NCBI GenBank assembly: GCA_900049755.1
Contig: LT160592.1
Coordinates: forward strand, 347,836 to 411,835
DNA: 64,000 nucleotides
Direction: 5' to 3'
Source: Corynebacterium provencense
GTDB lineage: Bacteria; Actinomycetota; Actinomycetes; Mycobacteriales; Mycobacteriaceae
The position numbers and the translations under genes were made by a program. The first letter of the stretch is position 1; each line of letters opens with the position of its first letter. The notes under the pieces are model-generated. The model had not been told where the DNA came from, did no database searches, and was given only the letters and a program-made list of their open reading frames with translations. Of this stretch, positions 35,144 through 44,672 are shown piece by piece.

Positions 35144-38100
35144 CTACCCGGGAAGCCCCACCTTCGGCTTCGCCCACGACCTCCCCGAGGCGTCCTTCAG
35201 GATGTCGTACTCGGCGTCGATGTGCGGCTCAATGGCACTGTACTTGTCGACCGGAGCACCGATGACCAGCTGAAAACCCAGTCCACGCCAGGCACCGATC
35301 GCCCGGCGCGTGAAATGGGCGTCCGCCTTGATCAGGGCCTCGTCGAGGAACACCGGCGCATAACGGGGCCGAGGCGCGTCGGCGTCCCCCAGCTGGTAAC
35401 GCAGTGCCGCGCCCACGATGAAGGCGATGAGCTCCTGCGACTCACCACCGGACTTCTCCCCGATGTGGTCGTAGAGCGCCACGTGCTCCCCGGTCACGGC
35501 GTCAGTCTTCTCGGCACTGACCCGGACATGGTTGCGCACGTCGACCAGGTCGGCGAAGTCAGGGGAGGAACGCCGGATCCGGTTGATCAGCCGCGCCACA
35601 CGGGGATAGACCTGCTCCCTGTCACCGTCGGTCCGGGCGTCCCCGACCAGTCCACGGACCTCCCGCAGCTCCCTGCGGAAACGACGCCTGACCTCGGAAC
35701 GGTTCTCCCGCAGAGTGATCTGCAGACGGTGGTCGTCATCATAGAAAGGCAGGTCAGCCATGATGCGGTTGACCGGTTCGATCCGCTCCCGGATCTCACG
35801 GAGGGCCCGTCCCAGAGTCGAGTCCAGGTTGGTCAGGTCATTGCCCGACAACGTCAGCAGACTCTGCTTCCACTCCGCCTCGAGCGTGTGGAGGCCACTG
35901 GACTCCAGGTCATCCAGGAGCCGCTCGAAGTCCTTCAGCGAACTGTCCGGATCCGCCCGTAGCGACGGATTCGGCCAGTTGTCCAGGAAAGACTCCATCG
36001 TGCGCCGCAGCAGGGCCCGTTGCTCGGAGAGTGTCGCCCCGGCGGCGTCCCGGTCCTCCTCGAGGATCCGCGACGCCACCTCCGCCGCCGCATCGAAGCC
36101 CGCCAGCCGGGACTCCGGGTCCGACCCCGGACCTTCTGCTCCCTCCCCGGCATCCCGTCCGTCAGTCACACCGGGGACCACCGCCGCGAAGCGGTCACTC
36201 AGCCACCTGTCCTGCCCGGTGGTGAGGCCCCGACCCGTCCCCCGCACCCCGCGCACCACCGCCGGTTCATCAGATCCGTCCCCGGCGTCATCCGCAGCCG
36301 CCAGCTCCTCCTCCGCACGGTCGATCTCCCCGTTCACCCGGTCCCACCGGTCGAGCAGTCGACGGTACTCACCACGGGCACGGCCCGTCTCCTCCCGAAG
36401 CTCCGCCGTGCGGGACTTCAGTTCGGCGATCCTCTCCTGCAGCGCCGCGATCTCGGGACTCCCCCCGGCGATGCCCGTGACAATCCCCTGCCAACGGTCC
36501 ACCTCCGCCTGCGCGGCGGCGACGTCGAGCTGCTCCCAGGTCAGGTCGACGACACGGCGGTAGGCGTCCACCCCTGCGTCAACAGCGTCCAACGCCTCCT
36601 CCGCCGTACGGACCCGGTCCGCGGCGTCCTCCAGTTCACCGCGCACCGCCGCGACCTGCTGCGCCAGTTCCCCGGCGCGGCCCTGACCCGAGAAGCCCAA
36701 CACGTTTCGGCGCCCGTGGCCACCGTGGGCACCACCGCCGGACCGGGACAACTGACCGGTGACCGTCAGCGCGGCACCGTACTCACCGAGCCGGCCGGGG
36801 TCGTCCACGCACACGAAACCGAAACTGCGCTCGAGGCGGTCCTGCAGCCAACCGGTGAACCGGCCGCCACGGTAGTCCAGGCGCCCCGGCAGTGCCCCGG
36901 GATCACAGGTACGCGGTGTCATCCCCGGCCGCGCCCCCTCGAAACGCACCCGCACGCGCGTCCGGACACCGTTGACGGCGGTACGGAAACTGTCCAGCTG
37001 CGACCCGTCGATGAGCATCGTCGTGGCGAAACCGCCGAGCGCCAGGTTGAACGCCTCCCTCCAGGGCTCGAACTCCGCCTTCACCTCCACCAGCTCACCG
37101 ACGAAAGGCAGGTCCGCGACATCGGCACCGGCCGCCTCGGCCAGAACGGCACGGGCCTCGTGCAGTTCCGCCGGAATACTGTCCGCACTCTGCAGGGCCG
37201 CCCGGTGTTCCGCCTCAAGATCACGGAGCCGGTCCGCCAGGGCCGTCGCCGATGCGCGGGCCTCCGCGTACTCCGCACGGGCGGCGGTCTTGTGCCCGGA
37301 ATCCTCCAGGACCGACCTGGCACGGGCAACCAGCCGCGCGAACGACCCGGCATCGGTGACTCCGTCGAGAACACCGTCAGGGCCGGGGCCCGAGACCCGT
37401 TCCCTGGTGCGACGGACCTCGACGAGGCGACGTTGCGCCGCCAGGAGCTCCCGCTGCGCCGAATCGAGCCGGTCGCCTCCCGAACTGCGCAGAACCTCGA
37501 CGAGACCGTCGCGTTCGGACTCCGCCGCATCCACCGACGCCTCGCCGGCGGCCGCGGCAGCCTCGGCCTCCACGACCCGGCTGCGCAGCGACTCCTCCGC
37601 CGAGTGCAGCAGTTCCAGTCGCCGACGCGACAACCACTGCGAAGCCGGTGAAGAGGGGTCCCGGAACCTGCCCACCGACTCGATGAGGCGGAGCCTCTCC
37701 GCGGCGTCCGCGATCTTCCTTCCCGCCTCCCTCACCGGTTCCAGCGCCCTGACCTGCCGGCGGGCGTTCACCATGCGCATACGCGTGCCCTCGAGCTCGT
37801 CGAAGTGCTCGACGACGGCGTCCGCGGTCGCCATCGTCTCCGGCTCCTCGAGAACCATCCGCTTGTAGAGCTCGTCGACGGTGGTGATCTGCTGACCGGC
37901 CTGGATCCGTGCCAGCAGGTTCATCGCCTTCGACCCGGCTCCTGCCGCCCCGATCCCCAGCACCGACTGCACGCGGGCGAGGAACTCACGGTCGGTGGCC
38001 GTCGTCTCCAGACCGGTGGCCCTCACCGCGTGGTCGCCGAACCGGTGTGAGGCGGCCTGCTCAAGATCCGCCAGGTCGAAAGGTCCCCGGGTCACCCCCC

Positions 38101-38614
38101 TGACCTTCACCGTGTCCTCGACAAGACGCGCGGACGCCGGGATGTACCAGGCCCGCACCGCCGTGAACCTCTCCCCTGCCCCGGATGCCGCCGCATTGTC
38201 GACCCAGGTCACCGCCACCGCTGTCCAGGTGTCGGCACCGTCGCCCCGGAGCACCCGGACCCGGGTGCCCTCACCGGTCCTGGACTCGTCGAGCTTGCCC
38301 CTCCCGTAGGACAGGATGTTGCGCTGGTCACCACCGCGGGGACGCCCGGTGACGCCACCGTTCGACGCCCCGTTGAACGGCGTGGTGTGGGGCATCATCA
38401 GTGCGATGTAGGCGTCCATCAGGGTCGACTTCCCCGAACCTGAGCCACCGCAGAGCAACGTCGCCGTGGAGGCGAACCGTATCCGGTGGGCCCCGTCGTA
38501 TCCTCCCCAGTTGACCACCTGGAGGTCTTCGGCGAGCCACTGCTGGCCCCGGGACTCCGCCGGGATGAGGCCGAACAGGGTGTCGAGCATGGACGGTCCT
38601 GTCGTTGCGGTCAT
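35144..38614 (-). CDS. jetC: JetC (MksB/MukB-like) SMC-type ATPase of a Wadjet system
   Basis: A 1156-residue SMC-like ATPase, the motor of the JetABCD (MksBEFG) condensin that recognises and removes plasmids. Walker A GSGSGKST is at residues 57-64, the ABC signature SGGESQ at about 1055-1060, and Walker [12 protein letters not shown] with D1091. Long coiled coils lie between, with a hinge near the middle. It overlaps jetB by 4 nt (ATGA). No jetD nuclease gene follows. The next genes on this strand are the MFS-arsR operon. Confidence 0.93.
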   Translation of the reverse strand: MTATTGPSMLDTLFGLIPAESRGQQWLAEDLQVVNWGGYDGAHRIRFASTATLLCGGSGSGKSTLMDAYIALMMPHTTPFNGASNGGVTGRPRGGDQRNILSYGRGKLDESRTGEGTRVRVLRGDGADTWTAVAVTWVDNAAASGAGERFTAVRAWYIPASARLVEDTVKVRGVTRGPFDLADLEQAASHRFGDHAVRATGLETTATDREFLARVQSVLGIGAAGAGSKAMNLLARIQAGQQITTVDELYKRMVLEEPETMATADAVVEHFDELEGTRMRMVNARRQVRALEPVREAGRKIADAAERLRLIESVGRFRDPSSPASQWLSRRRLELLHSAEESLRSRVVEAEAAAAAGEASVDAAESERDGLVEVLRSSGGDRLDSAQRELLAAQRRLVEVRRTRERVSGPGPDGVLDGVTDAGSFARLVARARSVLEDSGHKTAARAEYAEARASATALADRLRDLEAEHRAALQSADSIPAELHEARAVLAEAAGADVADLPFVGELVEVKAEFEPWREAFNLALGGFATTMLIDGSQLDSFRTAVNGVRTRVRVRFEGARPGMTPRTCDPGALPGRLDYRGGRFTGWLQDRLERSFGFVCVDDPGRLGEYGAALTVTGQLSRSGGGAHGGHGRRNVLGFSGQGRAGELAQQVAAVRGELEDAADRVRTAEEALDAVDAGVDAYRRVVDLTWEQLDVAAAQAEVDRWQGIVTGIAGGSPEIAALQERIAELKSRTAELREETGRARGEYRRLLDRWDRVNGEIDRAEEELAAADDAGDGSDEPAVVRGVRGTGRGLTTGQDRWLSDRFAAVVPGVTDGRDAGEGAEGPGSDPESRLAGFDAAAEVASRILEEDRDAAGATLSEQRALLRRTMESFLDNWPNPSLRADPDSSLKDFERLLDDLESSGLHTLEAEWKQSLLTLSGNDLTNLDSTLGRALREIRERIEPVNRIMADLPFYDDDHRLQITLRENRSEVRRRFRRELREVRGLVGDARTDGDREQVYPRVARLINRIRRSSPDFADLVDVRNHVRVSAEKTDAVTGEHVALYDHIGEKSGGESQELIAFIVGAALRYQLGDADAPRPRYAPVFLDEALIKADAHFTRRAIGAWRGLGFQLVIGAPVDKYSAIEPHIDAEYDILKDASGRSWAKPKVGLPG

Positions 38615-39258
38615 TGTGCGGCTCCGTTCCGGCTCTTCAGCCAGTCATCCAGTTCGCGCAGTTTCTCTGCGCTGAGCACGATCTCCACGAGCGGGCTGAC
38701 GCGGTAGCGCCCCTCGGACTCCTCGTCGACGAGCCCCTCCTGGCGCAGGCGCTCCAGGGCCTTGCGCACCGACCGCTGACGGCGGGCGATGTCGCCGTCA
38801 CCGTCGGTGAAGTACGTCAGAACGGTCTGTTCGACCTCCTCGACGTCGACACGCGCCGCGGTCTCGCCCGCGGTGGACTCGCGCTGCCAGACGGTGCGCA
38901 GGTACACCAGGACAAGAGTTTCAGTGCGCGTGTACGCCTCATCGCGGAGCAGGATGGGAACATCGGTGGCGACACAGTCGTCAGGACGCACCTGTTCCTT
39001 GTAGGCCACGCCCCGGTCCGTGTCCACCACCAACCGGACGAAGAGGTCGTGGAGCCGGGACTCGATGATCCCGCGGTTGTCGACGAGGACGCGCCAGTCC
39101 TCCCGGTGTCGCTCGGCGAGCAGGAACCGGCGCTGAAGGACGCGCACGAGGACGCGGCGGACCTCGGGGTCGAGGACGCCACGGTCGCCGGCGAAACACT
39201 CCTCCACGTACTCCTCGACGGGTACCTGCGGGACAAAGGGACCGCTGGGTTCACTCAC
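38611..39258 (-). CDS. jetB: JetB (MksE), DUF4194 subunit
   Basis: A 215-residue KITE-type subunit that binds the JetA kleisin and the JetC heads. The DUF4194 features are visible: a central winged-helix pattern with [19 protein letters not shown] and [15 protein letters not shown], then the C-terminal wing with [22 protein letters not shown] 39258 overlaps the jetA stop and its own stop overlaps jetC, both by 4 nt, so the three proteins are made by coupled translation. Confidence 0.92.
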   Translation of the reverse strand: MSEPSGPFVPQVPVEEYVEECFAGDRGVLDPEVRRVLVRVLQRRFLLAERHREDWRVLVDNRGIIESRLHDLFVRLVVDTDRGVAYKEQVRPDDCVATDVPILLRDEAYTRTETLVLVYLRTVWQRESTAGETAARVDVEEVEQTVLTYFTDGDGDIARRQRSVRKALERLRQEGLVDEESEGRYRVSPLVEIVLSAEKLRELDDWLKSRNGAAQ

Positions 39259-40952
39259 TGGTGCTGGCCTTCCTGTTTCGGGTCCTGATTCCGGTCCTGA
39301 TTTCGGTCCTGATTCCGGTCAGGGCTCTCCTGCTCTTCCGGGGACGTCGACCCGGTGACGCCACCGAAGGCGAAACGTCGGACCGTCCCGTCCGGGCGCC
39401 GCGCCTCGACGACGCTGACCTCGCCGGTCTCGACCATGCCGTTGCGGTGGGCGATCTCCAGCAGGCCGAGAAGATCGACGGGACGCCGGGCGTCCCCCGG
39501 CCACCCGGAGAACAGTGAAGCCAGGTCGAAATGCGTCTCACCGTCCCTGCCCAGCCCGGAGACGGTCTCCTCCAGCTCGTCGTACCGCGGCCCGCCCCAC
39601 GCCCTGGCGTCCTCCGCCACCGAATCCGCGTCCAGGTCCGGGACATCCTCCGCGCTGCGCAGCGGGGCAGGACCTGCCGACGGACCCGGGTCACCGAGAG
39701 TCCGCCGAAGATTCCCCACCGCCGTGGCCGGGAAACGCCGCAGAGGATCGACGTGACCTCCGGCGGAGGGGTCATCCCGCATCCACGACTGGAGACCGGA
39801 CATGACACTGCGCAGCAGATCGTCGACCTCCCTGTCACGCAGAGGGTCGTGGACACGGACCTGGGCGGTGATGACGTGCGACGCCTGACGCTGGGCGGCG
39901 AGCACCTCGGAGACACCCTGCTCCACACGGCCCGCCATAGCAGCGAGATCCCGACGCTGCTCCGGGCTCAGGGCACGGGCGAAAGGGGCGGAGAGCAGGG
40001 AATGCAGCTGGTCAGTGAGCAGGTCGATCTGCTCAGGGTCACCGATGAGTTTCAGCGCCCCGGCGAAGGCACGGCCCTCAGGCGTGCCCTCCATGACATG
40101 CTGCCCCCGGTGAAGGTAACCGCGCAGGACCTCCCCAGTGGGCCTGACATCCCTTCGCAGGTCGGTGACGACGTCACGCTGCATCGCCGTGATGGACTCG
40201 GCGACCCGGACGAAATCTGCGGGCAGTTCCCGTGCCTGGTGCAGGACATTCTCCACCTCCTCGAGGAGCTGTTCGTCGTCCACCGGGTCCCCGCCACCCT
40301 CGCGTAGAGCCTTGATCTCGGCGTCGATCTGGTCGCGCTGCCGTCGGAGGTTCCCGATGCGTTTCTGCGGGTCGGTCTCTGCGTCTGCCACCAGCCGTTC
40401 GACAGAGTCAAGCAGGGTCCGTACCCGGGAACGCGTCACCCGGGCCCTGCCCCCTCCTGCCCTGCCGGCGATCTCCAGGGCTCCGACCGCCTGGGCGGAC
40501 AACCGGTACTCCTCGACGCCCTCAGAGGCGTCGGCTGCTGCCGCGATCCGGCCCGACTGTCCGGAACCCGGCGTCGTCAGCGTGTACGGCACTTCACGGC
40601 CACCTCCGGTGCCGTGGACCCCGCCTGCACCCGCAGGTGCGGCGGCCACCGTGCCGGATCCTGCGTGCCGGATCCGGGGGACGATCCACCCCACCCGGAC
40701 CCAGTACCGGCAGATCTCACGGCCGTTCCCCGCCGGAACACCCTCGAAGCCGCTGTCACGGAGTTCGCGGGCGATGTCGCCGACCTCCACATGGGCGTCA
40801 GTGACCGTGACGGCGGGCCGGTCCGGGGTGAAGACAAGGGACAACGCGGTCACCACGAAAGGGGCGAACCTGCCGTGCAGCAGGTCAAGCGTGGGATTCC
40901 GGAAAGCTTCGGACGCCCTGAGGTAGGCGGCTGCTGCACGTGGGTTGGTCAT
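39255..40952 (-). CDS. jetA: JetA (MksF), DUF3375 kleisin subunit
   Basis: A 565-residue kleisin-like subunit of the Wadjet complex. The DUF3375 hallmark [20 protein letters not shown] lies near residues 190-210, preceded by winged-helix segments and followed by helical regions. The C-terminus ends in an RNQD repeat encoded by a 12-bp tandem repeat (39281-39316). ATG 40952 lies 9 nt after TAGCCT (extended TGC), the presumed operon promoter. It is the first gene of jetABC and is divergent from an MntR-like regulator. Confidence 0.92.
   Translation of the reverse strand: MTNPRAAAAYLRASEAFRNPTLDLLHGRFAPFVVTALSLVFTPDRPAVTVTDAHVEVGDIARELRDSGFEGVPAGNGREICRYWVRVGWIVPRIRHAGSGTVAAAPAGAGGVHGTGGGREVPYTLTTPGSGQSGRIAAAADASEGVEEYRLSAQAVGALEIAGRAGGGRARVTRSRVRTLLDSVERLVADAETDPQKRIGNLRRQRDQIDAEIKALREGGGDPVDDEQLLEEVENVLHQARELPADFVRVAESITAMQRDVVTDLRRDVRPTGEVLRGYLHRGQHVMEGTPEGRAFAGALKLIGDPEQIDLLTDQLHSLLSAPFARALSPEQRRDLAAMAGRVEQGVSEVLAAQRQASHVITAQVRVHDPLRDREVDDLLRSVMSGLQSWMRDDPSAGGHVDPLRRFPATAVGNLRRTLGDPGPSAGPAPLRSAEDVPDLDADSVAEDARAWGGPRYDELEETVSGLGRDGETHFDLASLFSGWPGDARRPVDLLGLLEIAHRNGMVETGEVSVVEARRPDGTVRRFAFGGVTGSTSPEEQESPDRNQDRNQDRNQDPKQEGQHQ
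39281..39316. repeat. 12-bp tandem repeat in the jetA 3' end
   Basis: GGTCCTGATTCC is repeated three times with one substitution, then fades. It encodes the RNQD tetrapeptide repeat of JetA. Being a multiple of 3, it can vary in number without a frameshift. Confidence 0.85.
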
Positions 40953-41119
40953 CGACGTCTGAGGCTAGCACCCGCCCCGGACCCTCCCCGACCCCACCCA
41001 GACGCCTCCGGCCGACCTCTCCCCGACGCCCGGGAACCCGGCGACCACCTCCACGGGGCTGTGCCCGTTCAGGGCCGTACCGCCGGCGCAGCGACCCTCG
41101 TCCGTACTAGCCTGGGCCC

Positions 41120-41800
41120 ATGTCAGTCTCTGATCTTTCACGGAGTACCCAGGACTATCTGAAGGTGATCTGGGGGCTGTCCGAGTGGTCGACCGACCCG
41201 GTGACTCCGACGCTCATCGCCAGAAAGACCGGACTCCGACTGTCGTCCGTCTCCGACGCCGTCCGCAGACTCACCGAGCAGGGGTTCCTCACCCACGACC
41301 CGTACGGCGCGGTCGAGCTCACCGACTGCGGTCGCACACATGCCCTGGAGATGGTTCGACGCCACCGCCTCATCGAGACTTTTCTCGTGGAGGTCCTCGA
41401 CTGCACCTGGGACCAGGTCCACAACGAGGCAGAGAATCTCGAGCACGCGGTCTCCGACTTCCTTGTCGACAAGATCGACCGGTACCTGGGGTCCCCCACC
41501 CGCGACCCCCACGGGGACCCGATCCCGGACACCAGGGGAACCGTGGAGATTCCCCGTGCAGCCAGGTTGACCGGCGCAACCCCGGGCGAGACCCTCACCG
41601 TAGAGAGAATCTCCGACGAGGATCCCTCACTCCTGCAGTTTCTCGCGGAGAAGGGGATCACGGTCGGCACCGTTCTGCATGTCGGGGACACCGCACCCTT
41701 CTCCGACACGGTCGAGGTGCAGGTGGACGACCTGCCGGGCACCGTGTCGCTGGGCGGACAGGCGACAGACAGGATCTACGTCTCGCACGCCGACAGCTGA
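41120..41800 (+). CDS. MntR/DtxR family metal-dependent regulator
   Basis: A 226-residue DtxR-family repressor: N-terminal winged helix (QDYLKVIWGL to DAVRRLTEQG), dimerisation/metal domain, and C-terminal SH3-like FeoA domain. The primary metal site is Mn-type: D12 replaces the DtxR Met10, and E105 replaces Cys102, with E108 and H109 as in MntR. It is a paralogue of the regulator at 56641 but has no metal transporter next to it. TAGCCT lies 6 nt before ATG 41120. Targets are unknown. Confidence 0.88.
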   Translation: MSVSDLSRSTQDYLKVIWGLSEWSTDPVTPTLIARKTGLRLSSVSDAVRRLTEQGFLTHDPYGAVELTDCGRTHALEMVRRHRLIETFLVEVLDCTWDQVHNEAENLEHAVSDFLVDKIDRYLGSPTRDPHGDPIPDTRGTVEIPRAARLTGATPGETLTVERISDEDPSLLQFLAEKGITVGTVLHVGDTAPFSDTVEVQVDDLPGTVSLGGQATDRIYVSHADS

Positions 41801-41854
41801 AGTGGTTCCGTTCCCGCACGTCTCACGGGACCGCACCAGCCCACCAATGTTCGT

Positions 41855-41890
41855 CAGTACGTAGTTGCTAAGTTCGTAGTGACGTATACT
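41855..41890 (+). promoter_or_regulatory. Promoter and repeated TACGTA/CGTAGT motifs of the FMN reductase gene
   Basis: -10 TATACT (41885-41890) with TAGTTG 17 nt upstream. ACGTAGT, TTCGTAGT and ACGTATA units repeat at about 10-bp intervals, which suggests a regulator binding across the -35 region. The regulator is not identified. Confidence 0.4.
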
Positions 41891-42010
41891 CTCTGGCAGT
41901 GCCGTGGCCGCACCACAAGGGACTGACAGACTCCGCTGCAGGGGTCGCCGGATCCGGATGCGGCCCTGAAACGCACCGACAAGAATTCATCCAGAGAGGA
42001 ACGACCAATC

Positions 42011-42580
42011 ATGGCCAAAAACATCTCCGTCATCGTCGGAAGCCTGCGGCGGGGTTCGTACGCCCGGAAGATCGCGGAGGAGGCGATCGGACTGTTCCCC
42101 GACAGCTTTGACGCCCACATCGTGGAAATCCGTGATCTGCCGCTCTACGACTTCGACTACGACGACCCCACTGTCACCGACAAGCCGACTCCCGCGGAGT
42201 ACGTGGAGTTCCGGAACACGATCAAGTCCTCTGACGGCGTCCTGTTCGTGACACCGGAGAACAACCGTACGATCCCCGCCTGTCTCAAGAACGCCGTCGA
42301 CATCGGCTCCAAGCCGAACAGCGACGTGGCCTGGAAGAAGCTCCCCGCAGGAATCATCAGCCACTCGGTGGGACGTATGGGCGGATACAGTTCCCAGAAG
42401 AACCTGCGGCTGGCCCTGTCCTACTTCGACATGCCGCTTCCCGGACAGCCCGAGGTGTTCCTCGGTCAGTCCCCGACCCTGTTCGACGAGTCCGGGAAGA
42501 TCACCGTCGAGAAGACTGTCGCCTTCCTGCGCGACTACGTCGAGAGGTTCGCCCGTCTCGTCGAGGACAACCCGCGGTAG
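42011..42580 (+). CDS. NADPH-dependent FMN reductase (chromate/quinone/azo reductase type)
   Basis: A 189-residue flavodoxin-like oxidoreductase. The phosphate-binding loop GSLRRGSYARKIA (about 10-22), VTPENNRTIPACLKNAVD and the GRMGGYSSQKNLR segment are those of the NADPH:FMN reductase family (ChrR, YieF), which reduce quinones, chromate or azo dyes by two electrons. GAGAGGA is the Shine-Dalgarno. A TATACT -10 (41885-41890) lies over 110 nt upstream, next to repeated CGTAGT motifs, so it is probably regulated. Confidence 0.9.
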   Translation: MAKNISVIVGSLRRGSYARKIAEEAIGLFPDSFDAHIVEIRDLPLYDFDYDDPTVTDKPTPAEYVEFRNTIKSSDGVLFVTPENNRTIPACLKNAVDIGSKPNSDVAWKKLPAGIISHSVGRMGGYSSQKNLRLALSYFDMPLPGQPEVFLGQSPTLFDESGKITVEKTVAFLRDYVERFARLVEDNPR

Positions 42581-42596
42581 GAGAGCCGGGGCCGGG

Positions 42597-42611
42597 CCGG
42601 TCACCGACCGG
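42597..42611. terminator. Hairpin CCGGTC-ACC-GACCGG after the FMN reductase
   Basis: A 6-bp stem with 3-nt loop, 16 nt after the stop codon. The stem is identical to those after glpX and after the MHS transporter gene. Confidence 0.4.
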
Positions 42612-42825
42612 AGGCGCCGCCAGCAGATGCGGCCGCCGCGGCAGGTTGACAGCGGCCGGATTGCCGCCGTGTGCTCTCCCGCTCTCCCGCGCGATCCTCT
42701 TCTCCAGCCTGTTCCTCTCTATTATCCACATGAATGTTAATATAAGAGACAGGCCGTGACATCTCCGTGTCCGACGGGGTGCCCTGCGGATACGGCCCGG
42801 GTGACGACTGAACAGGAGATTGCCC

Positions 42826-43470
42826 GTGACCCGACGACCGGACGCCACCACCGCCGACAGCATGCCCGGATTCTCCTCCCGCACAGTTGAAACGCCCGTC
42901 GGAAGACTGCTGCTCGCCGCCACGCCGGCAGGACTGGTCCGGGTCGCCTTCGAACTCGAGGACTTCGACACAGTCCTGCACACCCTGGAACACCACTTCG
43001 GCCCCCGGGTCCCATCCACACCAGGTGACATCACTGACGTCGCGGCCACCCGGCTCGACGAGTACTTCGTGGGATCCAGGCAGGTGTTCGACCTTCCCCT
43101 GGACTTCACCCTGTCCGCACCACGGTCAGGCAGGTCGGGTTCCTTCCGTCAGAAAGTCCAACGGAGTCTGCTGCAGATCCGCTACGGCATGACCCGCAGC
43201 TACCGGGAGACCGCTGAGGCGGCCGGAAGCCCGGGGGCGGTCCGCGCCGTGGGGACGGCGTGCGCCACCAATCCTCTGCCGGTCATCGTCCCGTGCCACC
43301 GAGTGGTGCGCAGTGACGGCGGCACCGGCGGCTACCGGGGAGGACAGGACGTGAAAAGCGCCCTGCTGGAACTCGAGAGTCACAGCTCAGCGCAGGTGCC
43401 GGGACATTCAGTCGTCTCCCCGGCGGGGAACCCCGCCGTGCGGGTCGTGCCGGAAGGTAACCTACTGTGA
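42826..43470 (+). CDS. ogt: Methylated-DNA-[protein]-cysteine S-methyltransferase
   Basis: A suicide repair protein that takes O6-alkyl groups from guanine onto its own Cys. The active-site motif VPCHRVVRSDG carries the acceptor Cys, and GAVRAVGTACATNP is the DNA-binding turn before it. The protein has 214 residues, with about 30 extra residues after GGYRGG. GTG 42826 is set by AGGAG (42814-42818) at 7-nt spacing; TTG 42820 is too close. A TAATAT -10 box lies at 42738-42743 in an AT-rich patch. Confidence 0.93.
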   Translation: MTRRPDATTADSMPGFSSRTVETPVGRLLLAATPAGLVRVAFELEDFDTVLHTLEHHFGPRVPSTPGDITDVAATRLDEYFVGSRQVFDLPLDFTLSAPRSGRSGSFRQKVQRSLLQIRYGMTRSYRETAEAAGSPGAVRAVGTACATNPLPVIVPCHRVVRSDGGTGGYRGGQDVKSALLELESHSSAQVPGHSVVSPAGNPAVRVVPEGNLL

Positions 43471-43513
43471 AGTAGATCCCAGCCCTGCACAGTCAGGCGC
43501 AGAAAGGCGTGCC

Positions 43514-44566
43514 TTGAACAGACCTGAGCCGACCACGACCGCTGTCCCCACCCAGTGGGTGGGTCCGCTGCGCATCAGCGGTGACGCCTTCCCCACAGAG
43601 GCAGGACACGAGGAGGTCGAGGTCCCGCTGGCGACCTTCGAGACCCCGTTGTGGCCTTCCGTGGGACGGGGTGCGAGCATCTCCCGCGAGATACCGGGGG
43701 GCATCCGGACGACCGTGGTCTCGGAGTGCATGACCCGTTCCGTCCTGTTCACCGCGGACAACAGCGTCGTCGCCGTCGCCGCCTCACGTACCGTCTCCGA
43801 CAGACTCCCCGAACTGCAGCAGGTGGTTTCCACGACCACCAGTCACGGTCGTCTGGTCGACCTGCACAACGAGGTCGTCGGTAACCTGCTCTTCGTCCGG
43901 TTCGAACTCAACCCCGGGGACGCCTCCGGACACAACATGGTCACCAAGGCCGCCGACGCCCTCATGGAACGCATCCTGTCCTGGGACCTCGGCCTGTCCT
44001 ACGGATCAGTGTCGGGAAACTACTGCAGTGACAAGAAGGCCACGGCCGTCAACGGCATTCTCGGACGTGGCAGGAATGTCGTCGCCGACATCCTGCTGCC
44101 CCACGAGGTCGTGGAGAGACGGTTGCGGACCACGGCGTCCTCCCTGACCGACCTGGTCGTCCGCAAGGACCTGGTCGGATCCACCATCGCCGGGGCACTC
44201 CGCTCCGCGAACGCGCACTACGCGAACATGCTCCTCGGCTTCTACCTGGCGACCGGGCAGGACGCCGCGAACATTGTCGAAGGGTCGCAGGGCGTCACCT
44301 ACGCAGAAACCCGGCCGGAGGGGCTCTACTTCTCCTGCACCCTGCCCAACCTCATCGTCGGAACTGTCGGCAGCGGCAAACATCTTCCGGATGTCACGGC
44401 GGCGCTGGAGCGGCTGGGGTGCCGGGAGGACCGGGAGGTCGGGGCGAACTCACGGCGTCTCGCCTCCCTCATCGCCGCCACCGTGCTGTGCGGGGAACTG
44501 TCCCTGCTCGCCGCCCAGACCAATCCCGGTGAACTGATGTCGACCCACCTGCGCATGGAACGTTGA
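43514..44566 (+). CDS. hmgR: Hydroxymethylglutaryl-CoA reductase, class I type
   Basis: HMG-CoA reductase makes mevalonate from HMG-CoA with two NADPH. The catalytic set is complete by position: E43 (TFET), K174 (SGNYCSDKK), D250 (ATGQDAA) and H345 (STHLRM). VRKDLVGSTIAGALRSANAHYANM is clearly class I. Two oddities: at 350 residues it starts inside the usual PVGVAGPL region and so lacks the ENVIG dimer motif, and DAMGMN reads DASGHN. Start TTG 43514 has AGAAAGG at 6-nt spacing. It is 106 nt upstream of mvaS. Confidence 0.87.
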   Translation: MNRPEPTTTAVPTQWVGPLRISGDAFPTEAGHEEVEVPLATFETPLWPSVGRGASISREIPGGIRTTVVSECMTRSVLFTADNSVVAVAASRTVSDRLPELQQVVSTTTSHGRLVDLHNEVVGNLLFVRFELNPGDASGHNMVTKAADALMERILSWDLGLSYGSVSGNYCSDKKATAVNGILGRGRNVVADILLPHEVVERRLRTTASSLTDLVVRKDLVGSTIAGALRSANAHYANMLLGFYLATGQDAANIVEGSQGVTYAETRPEGLYFSCTLPNLIVGTVGSGKHLPDVTAALERLGCREDREVGANSRRLASLIAATVLCGELSLLAAQTNPGELMSTHLRMER

Positions 44567-44672
44567 CACCCCGCACCGCCCGGAGCATTCGCGCCTGCCC
44601 TGCCGCGCCGGGTAGAAAGAACTTCACCGAGAAAAAGCTCACCGAGAGCCCACCGAGAGAGACGAGGAATCA

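Noticed and set aside
36020..37651. Plus-strand open frame of 543 codons
   Set aside because: It lies wholly inside jetC on the other strand, and its composition is typical of a shadow frame.
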